From CAYSSG01 sp964433635 (GTDB taxonomy: Bacteria; Atribacterota; Phoenicimicrobiia; Phoenicimicrobiales; Stramentimicrobiaceae), in assembly GCA_964433635.1 (NCBI GenBank), contig CAYSSG010000012.1, forward strand, positions 1-55,093: a DNA stretch of 55,093 nt, in the 5' to 3' direction. Below the pieces are notes generated by a model. The model did no database searches. It saw only the letters and a program-made list of their open reading frames with translations, and had not been told where the DNA came from. This document shows, in pieces, positions 43,881-53,212 of the stretch. The translations under genes were made by a program, and so were the position numbers. The first letter of the stretch is position 1; each line of letters starts with the position of its first letter.

Positions 43881-46800
43881 ATGATCAGCCAGGAAGACTT
43901 CATGGAATCACCGCTGTGGTATAAGGATGCCATTATTTATGAACTTCATGTGAAAACTTTTTATGATAAAAACGGGGATGGAATCGGAGACTTTAAGGGT
44001 TTAACAGAAAAACTTGATTATCTGGAGAACCTGGGAGTCAATACCATCTGGCTACTTCCCTTTTTCCCTTCTCCGTTAAAGGATGACGGGTATGATATTT
44101 CAGATTATTATACGATTCATCATCATTACGGGAATATGAGCCATTTCAAGCATTTCTTAAAGGAAGCTCATCAGCGGGAGATGAGAGTCATTATCGAGCT
44201 GGTCCTCAATCATACTTCCGATCAACATCAATGGTTTCAGAGGGCTCGCAGGAAAGACGCTCCCAGGCAATGGCGGGATTTTTATGTCTGGAGTGACAAA
44301 CCGGACAAATATCTGGATGCACGGATTATCTTTAAAGATTTCGAAACATCCAACTGGACGCGGGATCCGGAAAACGAAAAATATTTCTGGCATCGCTTTT
44401 ACTCCCATCAGCCGGACCTGAATTACGACAGTCCAACCGTTCAAAAATCTATTTTTAAAGTGATTGATTTCTGGATGAACATGGGTGTTGACGGGATACG
44501 GCTGGATGCCGTTCCCTATCTCTATGAGCGGGATGGAACCAATTGCGAAAACCTGCCTGAATCACTGGAATTTCTGAAAAAAATGCGTTCTTATATCGAC
44601 CAGCACTATCCGAATCGAATGATCCTGGCTGAGGCCAATCAATGGCCGGAAGATGCCATTCGCTATTTCGGAAACGGGGATGCCTGTCATATGGCCTTTC
44701 ACTTTCCCCTGATGCCCCGTATGTTTATGGCCTTAAGGTTAGAGGATCGTTTTCCCATCATCGACATCCTGGAACAGACACCGGCAATTCCGGAAAATTG
44801 TCAGTGGTCCCTCTTCTTAAGGAATCATGATGAGTTAACCCTGGAGATGGTAACTGATGAAGAACGGGATTATATGTACCGGGTTTATGCCAGGGATACC
44901 ACCGCCCGTATCAATCTGGGAATTCGAAGACGTCTGGCTCCTCTCCTGGAAAATCACCGCCGGAAGATGGAAATTATGAAGATACTTCTCTTTTCCCTGC
45001 CGGGTACACCCACCATCTATTATGGTGACGAAATTGCCATGGGTGACAATCATTTTCTGGGAGACCGGGACGGCGTCAGAACACCCATGCAGTGGAGCGC
45101 AGACCGCAATGCAGGATTTTCCCGTACGAATCCCCAGAAACTTTACCTGCCGGTGATTATCGATCCGGCATATCACTATCAAACGGTAAACGTGGAAAAT
45201 CAGGAACAGAATCAAACCTCTTTTCTCTGGTGGATGAGAAGAGTGATTAACATGCGTAAAAATTACAAGGCCTTCGGAAGGGGGAACATTCAATTTCTGC
45301 AACCCGATAATCCCAAAATCCTGGCTTTTATCAGGAAATATGAAGATGAAATCATATTGGTAGTGATAAATCTTTCCCGTTTCTCTCAGGTAGCAGAACT
45401 GGACCTGTCCCACTATGCCGGTTATCACCCGGTAGAAATATTCAGTAAAAATCAGTTTCCGGTGATTCAGGAAAAACCTTATGTCATGACCATGGGTTTT
45501 TATGATTATTTCTGGTTCGTACTTCAAAAAGAAGAGGAAGCAGTTCCAGGAAAATCTGAAAGGCAAATCCCATCCATTAATACCAGGTTCGACTGGACAG
45601 AACTTTTTAATACCAGGTCAAGAATTAAAATCGAGAGTCAGATTATTCCTGCATTTTTACAGAAACAACGGTGGTTTGGCAGTAAATCACAGAAAATCCT
45701 TAAAATCAGCATCGCTGAAACAATTCCCGTCAAGAATCGTCGCGGTTCTACGTTAATGCTTATTCTAAGGGTAAATTACACCGCAGCAACTGAGGAGTAT
45801 TATCATCTTCCTCTTTCCTTTCTGGAAATAGAAGAGGCAAAAACGCTGATAGAAGAGAACCCACAAGCGGTATTATTCCGTTACCAGTCACCGAAGAGGG
45901 AGGGTATTGTCTATGATGCCGTTCGGGATGAAGAATTTCATCAATCCTTGATTCAATTGGTTGCCAGAAGAAGAGTTATCAGGGTGCAGGAAGGAAAACT
46001 GAAAGCCTACCCCGGCAAATATTTCAGAAGCTTTCGTCAACAGCTCAATAACTCAAATCAGTCCCAATTACTGAATGCTGAACAGAGCAATTCATCCATT
46101 GTTTACGGTCTCTATGGACGTAAGTTGATCTTTAAACTATTCCGAAAACTTGATGAAGGTATGAATCCTGATCTGGAAATTGTCCGCTACATCACCGAAA
46201 AGACGGATTACCAGAACGTTCCAGCCTTTGCCGGTGCCCTGGAATACCAGAGAAAGGATGGCTCTCAGGTAACGCTGGGCATACTCTATCCGTTTGTTCC
46301 CAGCGAGGGAAATGCCTGGGAATATTCCCAGGATTTTTTGATCCGGTATTATGAGAGGGTACTTTCAAAATTGAGCCAAATTGAGAAATACCCGGCTTTA
46401 CCGTCATCTCTTTTTGAAAAACCGGAACAGGATATTCCTGAGATCATCCAGGAATTAATCGGGGGACCTTTTTTAGAATTAACCTATCAGCTGGGAAAAC
46501 GGACAGCCGAGCTTCATCGGGCACTGGCTCTCCCGACTCAGGACCCGAATTTTCGTCCAGAGCCTTTCAGCCTGCTCTATCAACGATCGGTTCATCAATC
46601 GATTCAAAGCCTGGTAAAGAGGATTTTCCTGACTTTGCGGAAAAACAGCGACACCTGCCCTGATGAATTCAAGGATGATCTAAAGAAGATTCTTACGCTG
46701 GAAAATACAATTATTGATTATTCCAGAGAAATTTTAACCAGGAAAAAAATTAAAGCTAAAAAAATACGAATACACGGAGATTATCATCTCGGTCAGGTTC

Positions 46801-47231
46801 TCTACACCGGCAACGATTTTTACATTATCGACTTTGAAGGTGAACCGGTCCGACCTCTGGGGGAAAGACGTCTGAAACGATCACCATTAAAAGATGTAGC
46901 CGGTATGTTACGTTCCTTCCACTATGCCGCATTTTCTCCCTTAATCCAGCAGAAAATTGCCGGAGAATACGAGGAGCTGGAACACTGGGCAAAACTATGG
47001 ACCTATTATACCAGTAAAATCTTCTTAGACGCTTACCTGGAACACATGGGTCCCTCGGCCATTATACCGGAGGAGATGGCAGACCTATCACGAATCCTGA
47101 GCCTCTATATACTGGAAAAAGCGGTTTATGAAATCGGCTATGAGATGGATCATCGCCCTGATTGGTTAGGCATCCCCTTAAAAGGCATTCTCTATGAGAT
47201 AGGAGCAATCCATAATGAAAGCGAGGAATAA
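43881..47231 (+). CDS. treS: Trehalose synthase-maltokinase fusion (TreS-Mak)
   Basis: 1116 residues. The N-terminal 560 are GH13_16 trehalose synthase, which interconverts trehalose and maltose: SPLKDDGYDISDYY, nucleophile D209 in DGIRLDAVPYLYER, acid/base E251 in ILAEANQWPED and D317 in RNHDELTLEM. The C-terminal 540 are maltokinase, with the kinase catalytic loop H965-G-D-Y-H and IIDFEGEP. They make maltose 1-phosphate with ATP. Fusion of the two steps is known in other bacteria. GGAGG precedes the ATG. The 3' end overlaps glgB by 17 bases. Confidence 0.95.
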   Translation: MISQEDFMESPLWYKDAIIYELHVKTFYDKNGDGIGDFKGLTEKLDYLENLGVNTIWLLPFFPSPLKDDGYDISDYYTIHHHYGNMSHFKHFLKEAHQREMRVIIELVLNHTSDQHQWFQRARRKDAPRQWRDFYVWSDKPDKYLDARIIFKDFETSNWTRDPENEKYFWHRFYSHQPDLNYDSPTVQKSIFKVIDFWMNMGVDGIRLDAVPYLYERDGTNCENLPESLEFLKKMRSYIDQHYPNRMILAEANQWPEDAIRYFGNGDACHMAFHFPLMPRMFMALRLEDRFPIIDILEQTPAIPENCQWSLFLRNHDELTLEMVTDEERDYMYRVYARDTTARINLGIRRRLAPLLENHRRKMEIMKILLFSLPGTPTIYYGDEIAMGDNHFLGDRDGVRTPMQWSADRNAGFSRTNPQKLYLPVIIDPAYHYQTVNVENQEQNQTSFLWWMRRVINMRKNYKAFGRGNIQFLQPDNPKILAFIRKYEDEIILVVINLSRFSQVAELDLSHYAGYHPVEIFSKNQFPVIQEKPYVMTMGFYDYFWFVLQKEEEAVPGKSERQIPSINTRFDWTELFNTRSRIKIESQIIPAFLQKQRWFGSKSQKILKISIAETIPVKNRRGSTLMLILRVNYTAATEEYYHLPLSFLEIEEAKTLIEENPQAVLFRYQSPKREGIVYDAVRDEEFHQSLIQLVARRRVIRVQEGKLKAYPGKYFRSFRQQLNNSNQSQLLNAEQSNSSIVYGLYGRKLIFKLFRKLDEGMNPDLEIVRYITEKTDYQNVPAFAGALEYQRKDGSQVTLGILYPFVPSEGNAWEYSQDFLIRYYERVLSKLSQIEKYPALPSSLFEKPEQDIPEIIQELIGGPFLELTYQLGKRTAELHRALALPTQDPNFRPEPFSLLYQRSVHQSIQSLVKRIFLTLRKNSDTCPDEFKDDLKKILTLENTIIDYSREILTRKKIKAKKIRIHGDYHLGQVLYTGNDFYIIDFEGEPVRPLGERRLKRSPLKDVAGMLRSFHYAAFSPLIQQKIAGEYEELEHWAKLWTYYTSKIFLDAYLEHMGPSAIIPEEMADLSRILSLYILEKAVYEIGYEMDHRPDWLGIPLKGILYEIGAIHNESEE

Positions 47232-49146
47232 GATCATTCACACTCATTCCAGCTTAAGCAATGACGATATTTTTCTCTTCAATGAAGGAACGCAATATCA
47301 ATTATACCGGCACCTGGGGGCACATCCGGTTATCCGTGACAATGAAAATGGTATTCACTTTGCTGTCTGGGCTCCCAATGCTGAAGCCGTTTCGGTGATA
47401 GGAGACTTTAACCAATGGCAGACCGGTTCCCATCCACTGAAACAGATTCATTTCGGAAGCGGCATCTGGGAAGGTATGATCTCTGATTTAAACATCGGGG
47501 AGAAATATAAATACCACATTCGGTCAAGATCACAGAAATACAGCGTGGACAAGGCAGATCCCTTTGCTTTTTATAGTGAACAGCCACCTTTAACTGCGTC
47601 AGTAGTGTGGGACCTGAATTATCAATGGCAGGATCAGGCCTGGATGGAACAACGCAAGATAAGGAATCAACTGGACCAGCCTTTTTCTGTCTATGAAGTC
47701 CATCTCGGTTCCTGGCGAAGAAAACTGAAACCGGAAAATGCTTTTCTCGGCTATCGGGAATCGGCAATCCAACTGGCTCAATATTGTCAGCAGAATGGTT
47801 TCACCCATATAGAATTACTCCCGGTCATGGAGCATCCCTTTTACGGTTCCTGGGGATATCAGACTTTGGGTTACTTTTCCCCCACCAGCCGATTCGGTAC
47901 GCCGCAGGATTTTATGTACTTCATTGATTATCTGCATCAACAGGGAATAGGTATCATTCTGGATTGGGTTCCCTCTCACTTTCCCGGCGATGAACACGGA
48001 CTGGCCTATTTCGACGGAACGCATCTTTTTGAACATGCCGACCCCAGGCAGGGGTTTCATCCCGACTGGAACAGTTATATCTTTAACTATGGCAGAAAAG
48101 AAGTACAGTCATTCTTAATCAGCAGTGCTCTCTTCTGGCTGGAAATGTATCATGCAGACGGTCTTCGTGTAGACGCTGTTGCTTCCATGCTTTATCTGGA
48201 CTATTCCCGTAAGGATGGTGAATGGATTCCCAACCGTTTCGGGGGGCGGGAAAATCTGGAGGCGATTGCTTTTCTAAAAAAACTGAATGAAACAGCCTAT
48301 TCTTTCTTCCCGGATATCCAGATGATTGCCGAGGAATCTACGGCCTGGCCGATGGTTTCCAGACCAACCTATCTGGGAGGACTGGGTTTTGGAATGAAAT
48401 GGAACATGGGATGGATGCACGACACACTTTCCTATTTTTCCAGGGATTCAATCTATCGCAAATATCACCACCAGGAACTTACCTTCAGTCTGTTGTATAG
48501 TTTTAATGAAAATTTTATTCTTTCCCTGTCCCACGATGAAGTAACCCATGGCAAAAAATCCCTGCTGGAAAAAATGCCCGGAGATCATTGGCAGAAATTT
48601 GGTAATCTGCGATTATTATTGGGATATTTGTTTGCCCATCCCGGTAAGAAGCTTCTTTTTATGGGCGGCGAATATGGGCAGAGGCAGGAGTGGCAGCACG
48701 ATTTTTCCCTGGACTGGCACCTGTTAGACATGCCTCTTCACAGGGGAATCCTGCAATGGATCAAAGATCTTAATCTTCTCTATAAAAAAGAAAAGGCATT
48801 GCATGAGGTGGATTTTACTTATACAGGTTTCCAATGGATTGAAAGCAATGACTGGGAACACAGCGTGCTTGTTTTTTTAAGAAAAGACAAGACCTGGCAG
48901 GAAAACGTTTTAATTATCTGTAATTTTATCCCTACGCCATGGTACAACTATCGCATAGGTGTGCCGGAAAAAGGTATCTGGCAGGAATGTCTGAATAGTG
49001 ATGCCCCTATCTACGGAGGCAGTGGTCAGGGTAATCTGGGTCAGGTCAAGGCTTCACCTGTACCCATGCACGGACAGGAATATTCCTTGAATCTGACCAT
49101 TCCGCCTCTCGGCATTCTTTTTCTGAAGAAACAGGAGAAATCATAG
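47215..49146 (+). CDS. glgB: 1,4-alpha-glucan branching enzyme GlgB
   Basis: 643 residues, GH13_9. It has an N-terminal CBM48-like domain (GIHFAVWAPNAEAVSVIGDFNQW), then the catalytic barrel with D320 in GLRVDAVASML, E373 in MIAEEST and the SLSHDEVTHGKKSL block. It creates alpha-1,6 branches in the glucan that GlgE extends. AGGAG 9 bases before the ATG lies within the end of treS, so translation is probably coupled. Confidence 0.96.
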   Translation: MKARNKIIHTHSSLSNDDIFLFNEGTQYQLYRHLGAHPVIRDNENGIHFAVWAPNAEAVSVIGDFNQWQTGSHPLKQIHFGSGIWEGMISDLNIGEKYKYHIRSRSQKYSVDKADPFAFYSEQPPLTASVVWDLNYQWQDQAWMEQRKIRNQLDQPFSVYEVHLGSWRRKLKPENAFLGYRESAIQLAQYCQQNGFTHIELLPVMEHPFYGSWGYQTLGYFSPTSRFGTPQDFMYFIDYLHQQGIGIILDWVPSHFPGDEHGLAYFDGTHLFEHADPRQGFHPDWNSYIFNYGRKEVQSFLISSALFWLEMYHADGLRVDAVASMLYLDYSRKDGEWIPNRFGGRENLEAIAFLKKLNETAYSFFPDIQMIAEESTAWPMVSRPTYLGGLGFGMKWNMGWMHDTLSYFSRDSIYRKYHHQELTFSLLYSFNENFILSLSHDEVTHGKKSLLEKMPGDHWQKFGNLRLLLGYLFAHPGKKLLFMGGEYGQRQEWQHDFSLDWHLLDMPLHRGILQWIKDLNLLYKKEKALHEVDFTYTGFQWIESNDWEHSVLVFLRKDKTWQENVLIICNFIPTPWYNYRIGVPEKGIWQECLNSDAPIYGGSGQGNLGQVKASPVPMHGQEYSLNLTIPPLGILFLKKQEKS

Positions 49147-49183
49147 GCATAAGAGACACAAAAGGAGCAAAAAGAAGGCTACG

Positions 49184-51622
49184 ATGAGTAAATTTATTTG
49201 TATTCACGGACATTTCTACCAACCTCCCAGAGAAAATCCCTGGCTGGAAGATATTGAACTACAGGACTCGGCTTACCCCTTCCATGACTGGAACGAGAGA
49301 ATATCTGAAGAATGCTATAAGGCTAATGCGGCATCCCGTATCCTGGATAAGGAAGGTAATATTATCAGTATCGTAAATAACTATACCCGGATCAGTTTTA
49401 ATTTCGGACCAACCCTTCTCTCCTGGATGCAAAAACACCAGCCGGAAATCTATCAACTCATTCTGGAAGCAGATAAAACCAGCCGGAAACGTTTCAACCA
49501 TCATGGTTCAGCCATTGCCCAACCCTACAATCATATGATCATGCCCCTTGCTAATCAAAGAGATAAATATACCCAGGTGTATTGGGGAATAAAAGATTTC
49601 AAGGAACGATTCGGTCGGGATCCGGAAGGTATGTGGCTACCTGAAACAGCTGTGGATTACGAAACACTGGAAATTCTAGCTGATTTGGGGATCCGTTATA
49701 CCATTCTGGCACCTCATCAGGCAGCCAGAATCAGGAAGATGGAAAAAGATGCACCCTGGCAGGAAATAAAAGATGCCAACATCGATCATCGAAAGGCTTA
49801 CCTGTGCCCCCTGCCATCCGGAAAAACCATTTCTATCTTCTTCTATAACGGTGTACTGGCCCATGAAGTCAGCTTTGGTGATCTCCTGCGCAATGGAGAG
49901 AAATTCGCCAACCGGTTGATAGAAAGTCTATCTGAAGAGGATCTTCCTGAACTGTCGCATATCGCTACTGACGGAGAAACTTTCGGACACCATCATCGTT
50001 TTGGAGAGATGGCTTTATCCTATTGCCTGTATCATATAGAAAAAAATGAGCTGGCTAGAATAACCAATTACGGAGAATTCCTGGAGCTTTGTCCGCCGAA
50101 TGACGAAGTTCAGATTGTAGAAAATACCTCCTGGAGCTGTTCTCACGGAATTGAACGCTGGCGGAATGACTGCGGCTGCAATACCGGCAGTGGCTATCAA
50201 AAGGGCATAAACCGGAACTGGAATCAGCATTGGCGGAAACCACTCAGGGAAGCAATGGACTGGCTCAGGGATCAGCTAATAAACCTATTTGAAAAAGGAG
50301 CATCTGTCTATTTGAAAGATGTATGGATGGCTCGAAATGAATACATTACCATTATCCTGAACCGGAATCCCGAACACATCCAGGACTTCCTTCATCAATA
50401 CAGCAGGAAATCTCTCAACCATGAGGAGACCATTCGAACCATTAAATACCTGGAGATGCAGCGCAATGCCATGCTCATGTTTACCAGTTGCGGTTGGTTT
50501 TTTGACGAAATTTCCGGCATAGAATCAACCCAGATCATGCGCTATGCCGCCCGATGCATACAGTTAGCCAAAGAATTGGACGAAGTTGACCTGGAATCAG
50601 ATTATCTCAAGCAGTTAGAGCAAGGGACCAGCAATCTCCCTCGTTACCTGAATGGGGCCAGGGTTTATCAAACAAAGGTTCAACCTGTCATTGTTGATCT
50701 TCTCAGGGTTGGTGCACATTATGCCATTTCAGCCCTCTTTCATGAAAAGCAAAAAACAATCTACGCCTATCAGATCCTGAAAGATCAGATAGACCATCGT
50801 GAAAACGGTCAATTACGGATGTCTATCGGCAGAGCCATGATTCAATCACAGATTACCCTGGAGGAAGATAACATCAGCTTCGCCGTCATTCATCTGGGCG
50901 ATCACAATGTAAGCGGAGGTGTGAGATCTTATCTGGGAGAAAAAGCCTATCAGGAGATGGTACAGAATATCAATGCTGCTTTTGATCAGGCGAATGTAGC
51001 TGATATCATTCGTCTGATAGATAAATATTTCGGTACCAATAACTATTCTCTCTGGTATCTTTTTAAAGATGAACAGAGAAAGGTAATTCACAAAATATTA
51101 AAACCTAACCTGGAACAGGCGGAAAGAGGCTTTATGCAGATTTATCTGGATAACCGGACGATTATAAACTTCCTGAAACAACTGACCATACCTGTCCCGC
51201 AATGTCTGTCTGTGATTACCGAACTGGCAATCAATCAGGAATTCAAAAAAATCTTTTCCCGGAGATCGCCGGATTTGAAAAAACTGGAAGATCTTATTCA
51301 GGAAATCGAGCATTGGTCTGTCTCTATAGATAAGGAGACCTTATCGTTCAAGATCAATCAATGGGTAAACCGGGCTTTAGCAGATTTAAACAAGCAACCG
51401 GATAACATTCGTCGCATTCAGGAGATCACCGGCGCTTTGGAACAGTTGAAAAAAATTGACATTCAGCTGCAACTCTGGAAGGCTCAAAATATTTATTTCC
51501 AGATGCAGAAGGAGATCATGCCCGCCTTTCAGAAGAAGGCAAATCAGGGAGATGAGCAGGCCCGTTCCTGGCTGGAACCATTCAAGAAATTAGGTACAAT
51601 GCTCAATATTGGTATCTCCTGA
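49184..51622 (+). CDS. GH57 glycoside hydrolase with a DUF3536 domain
   Basis: 812 residues. The N-terminal 280 residues are the GH57 barrel: FICIHGHFYQPPRENPW, nucleophile E154 in MWLPETAVDYETL, and acid/base D263 in ATDGETFGHHH. The remaining 500 residues contain the DUF3536 region (MFTSCGWFFDEISGIESTQIMRYA), which accompanies a distinct GH57 subgroup. Alpha-amylase, 4-alpha-glucanotransferase or debranching activity are all possible; biochemical data for this subgroup are scarce. It lies 37 bases after glgB, with AAGG just upstream. Confidence 0.88.
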   Translation: MSKFICIHGHFYQPPRENPWLEDIELQDSAYPFHDWNERISEECYKANAASRILDKEGNIISIVNNYTRISFNFGPTLLSWMQKHQPEIYQLILEADKTSRKRFNHHGSAIAQPYNHMIMPLANQRDKYTQVYWGIKDFKERFGRDPEGMWLPETAVDYETLEILADLGIRYTILAPHQAARIRKMEKDAPWQEIKDANIDHRKAYLCPLPSGKTISIFFYNGVLAHEVSFGDLLRNGEKFANRLIESLSEEDLPELSHIATDGETFGHHHRFGEMALSYCLYHIEKNELARITNYGEFLELCPPNDEVQIVENTSWSCSHGIERWRNDCGCNTGSGYQKGINRNWNQHWRKPLREAMDWLRDQLINLFEKGASVYLKDVWMARNEYITIILNRNPEHIQDFLHQYSRKSLNHEETIRTIKYLEMQRNAMLMFTSCGWFFDEISGIESTQIMRYAARCIQLAKELDEVDLESDYLKQLEQGTSNLPRYLNGARVYQTKVQPVIVDLLRVGAHYAISALFHEKQKTIYAYQILKDQIDHRENGQLRMSIGRAMIQSQITLEEDNISFAVIHLGDHNVSGGVRSYLGEKAYQEMVQNINAAFDQANVADIIRLIDKYFGTNNYSLWYLFKDEQRKVIHKILKPNLEQAERGFMQIYLDNRTIINFLKQLTIPVPQCLSVITELAINQEFKKIFSRRSPDLKKLEDLIQEIEHWSVSIDKETLSFKINQWVNRALADLNKQPDNIRRIQEITGALEQLKKIDIQLQLWKAQNIYFQMQKEIMPAFQKKANQGDEQARSWLEPFKKLGTMLNIGIS

Positions 51623-51688
51623 AACAACAGGTGCCAGGAGAAATAAAATTCTACTCTTTCAAATTTTTACTACGGAAGGAGTCTGAAA

Positions 51689-53212
51689 CTGTTACAGCAG
51701 CGGAGCAGCGGTCTATTAATGCATATCTCTTCCCTTCCCAGCCGGTTTGGTATCGGTGATTTAGGACCACAGGCCTATCAGTTTGCCGATCTCCTGGTAA
51801 AAAATCTTCAGCATTTCTGGCAGATTCTTCCCTTAAATCCCACGGAATTACATTATGGCAATTCCCCCTACCACTCGTGTACGACTTTTGCCGGGAATCC
51901 CCTCCTTATCAGCCTTGAATGGCTTTATCAGGATGGCTTGTTGGAAAAAAAAGACTTGAACAATGTTTATATACCTGAACAAGGCTCTATTGATTTTACA
52001 ACTGTATCTTCTGTCAAAGGAGAATTGCTGACCAAAGCCTGTCATTTTTTTGAACAATTACCCTCCTTACAACAGGAGTATCATCATTTCTGTCAGCAAC
52101 AGGCCTTCTGGCTGGATGATTATGCCCTCTTTAAGGTATTATGTTCTGATTATCCCGGCATTCAATGGAATCATTGGCCTGCCAAAATAAGAGACAGGGA
52201 TTCAGATACCTTACAGGCGATAAGCAGGAAGATGGTCAGGGAAATAAGGATGGTCAAAATCATACAGTTTCTCTTTTTTCGACAATGGGATCAACTCAAA
52301 AAATACTGTCAGCAAAAGAACATCAAGATGATCGGAGATTTGCCCATCTATGTGACCTATCATAGCGCTGACGTTTGGACTTATCCGGAGCTTTTCAAGC
52401 TGGATAGAAATAAGCAACCGCTTTTTCAAGCAGGCGTTCCACCTGACTATTTCAGCAAAACCGGTCAACTCTGGGGAAATCCCGTTTATCAATGGTCAGC
52501 ACATCACCAGGAGGAATATCGCTGGTGGATGCAGCGTATTCGCCATCACTTATCATTGATTGATTTATTGCGAATTGATCATTTCCGGGGACTGGTCTCC
52601 TTCTGGGAAATCCCGGCGGGGGAACATACTGCCGTTCATGGTACCTGGACAGAAGGAGCCGGAGATTCTTTCTTCAGGATGCTGACGCTTCAGTTTCCTG
52701 ATCTGCCTTTTATTGCCGAGGACCTGGGAGTTATCACTGAAGAGGTAACTCAGGAGATTGAACGACTGGGAATCCCGGGAATGCGGGTATTGCTTTTTGC
52801 TTTTGATGAGCGTTTTCCCCATAATACTTATTTGCCTCACTATTACCGGGAAAATTGTGTCGTTTATACCGGTACCCACGATAATAACACAATCAAAGGG
52901 TGGCTGCAAAAGGAATTAAAACCGGCATACAAAAAACAGCTCAAACAATACCTGGGAAAATCCATTCGGATTGCCAATGCACACTGGGATATCATCAGGA
53001 TAGCGCAGGCTTCTGTGGCAAATTTGGCTATCATACCTGTCCAGGATATCCTGGGACTGGGAGAAGATGCCAGAATGAATAATCCTGCCAGCACCCGGGG
53101 GAACTGGCATTGGCGTCTGACGGATAGGCAGATGTCTGAAATAAAAGAAAATGCTCTTCCCAGATTAAAGGAGATAACCCACACTTATGGTAGAGAAAAA
53201 ACAATCAATTAG
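51689..53212 (+). CDS. malQ: 4-alpha-glucanotransferase MalQ (GH77), apparent CUG start
   Basis: About 507 residues, disproportionating enzyme acting on maltodextrins. Typical blocks: RSSGLLMHISSLPSRFGIGDLG, GNSPYHSCTTFAGNPLLI, nucleophile D297 in LLRIDHFRG and E344 in FIAEDLGVIT. The first in-frame ATG (51719) would cut the conserved first strand. The frame remains open upstream, and the codon CTG at 51689 lies 7 bases after a strong AAGGAG (51676-51681) with no ATG, GTG or TTG in between. A CUG start, or a sequencing error there, is inferred. The last base abuts the stop of the convergent peptide-binding gene. Confidence 0.88.
   Translation: MLQQRSSGLLMHISSLPSRFGIGDLGPQAYQFADLLVKNLQHFWQILPLNPTELHYGNSPYHSCTTFAGNPLLISLEWLYQDGLLEKKDLNNVYIPEQGSIDFTTVSSVKGELLTKACHFFEQLPSLQQEYHHFCQQQAFWLDDYALFKVLCSDYPGIQWNHWPAKIRDRDSDTLQAISRKMVREIRMVKIIQFLFFRQWDQLKKYCQQKNIKMIGDLPIYVTYHSADVWTYPELFKLDRNKQPLFQAGVPPDYFSKTGQLWGNPVYQWSAHHQEEYRWWMQRIRHHLSLIDLLRIDHFRGLVSFWEIPAGEHTAVHGTWTEGAGDSFFRMLTLQFPDLPFIAEDLGVITEEVTQEIERLGIPGMRVLLFAFDERFPHNTYLPHYYRENCVVYTGTHDNNTIKGWLQKELKPAYKKQLKQYLGKSIRIANAHWDIIRIAQASVANLAIIPVQDILGLGEDARMNNPASTRGNWHWRLTDRQMSEIKENALPRLKEITHTYGREKTIN

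Noticed and set aside
44835..45566. Minus-strand open frame of 243 codons inside treS
   Set aside because: An antisense shadow of a strongly conserved enzyme gene, with no homology pattern of its own.
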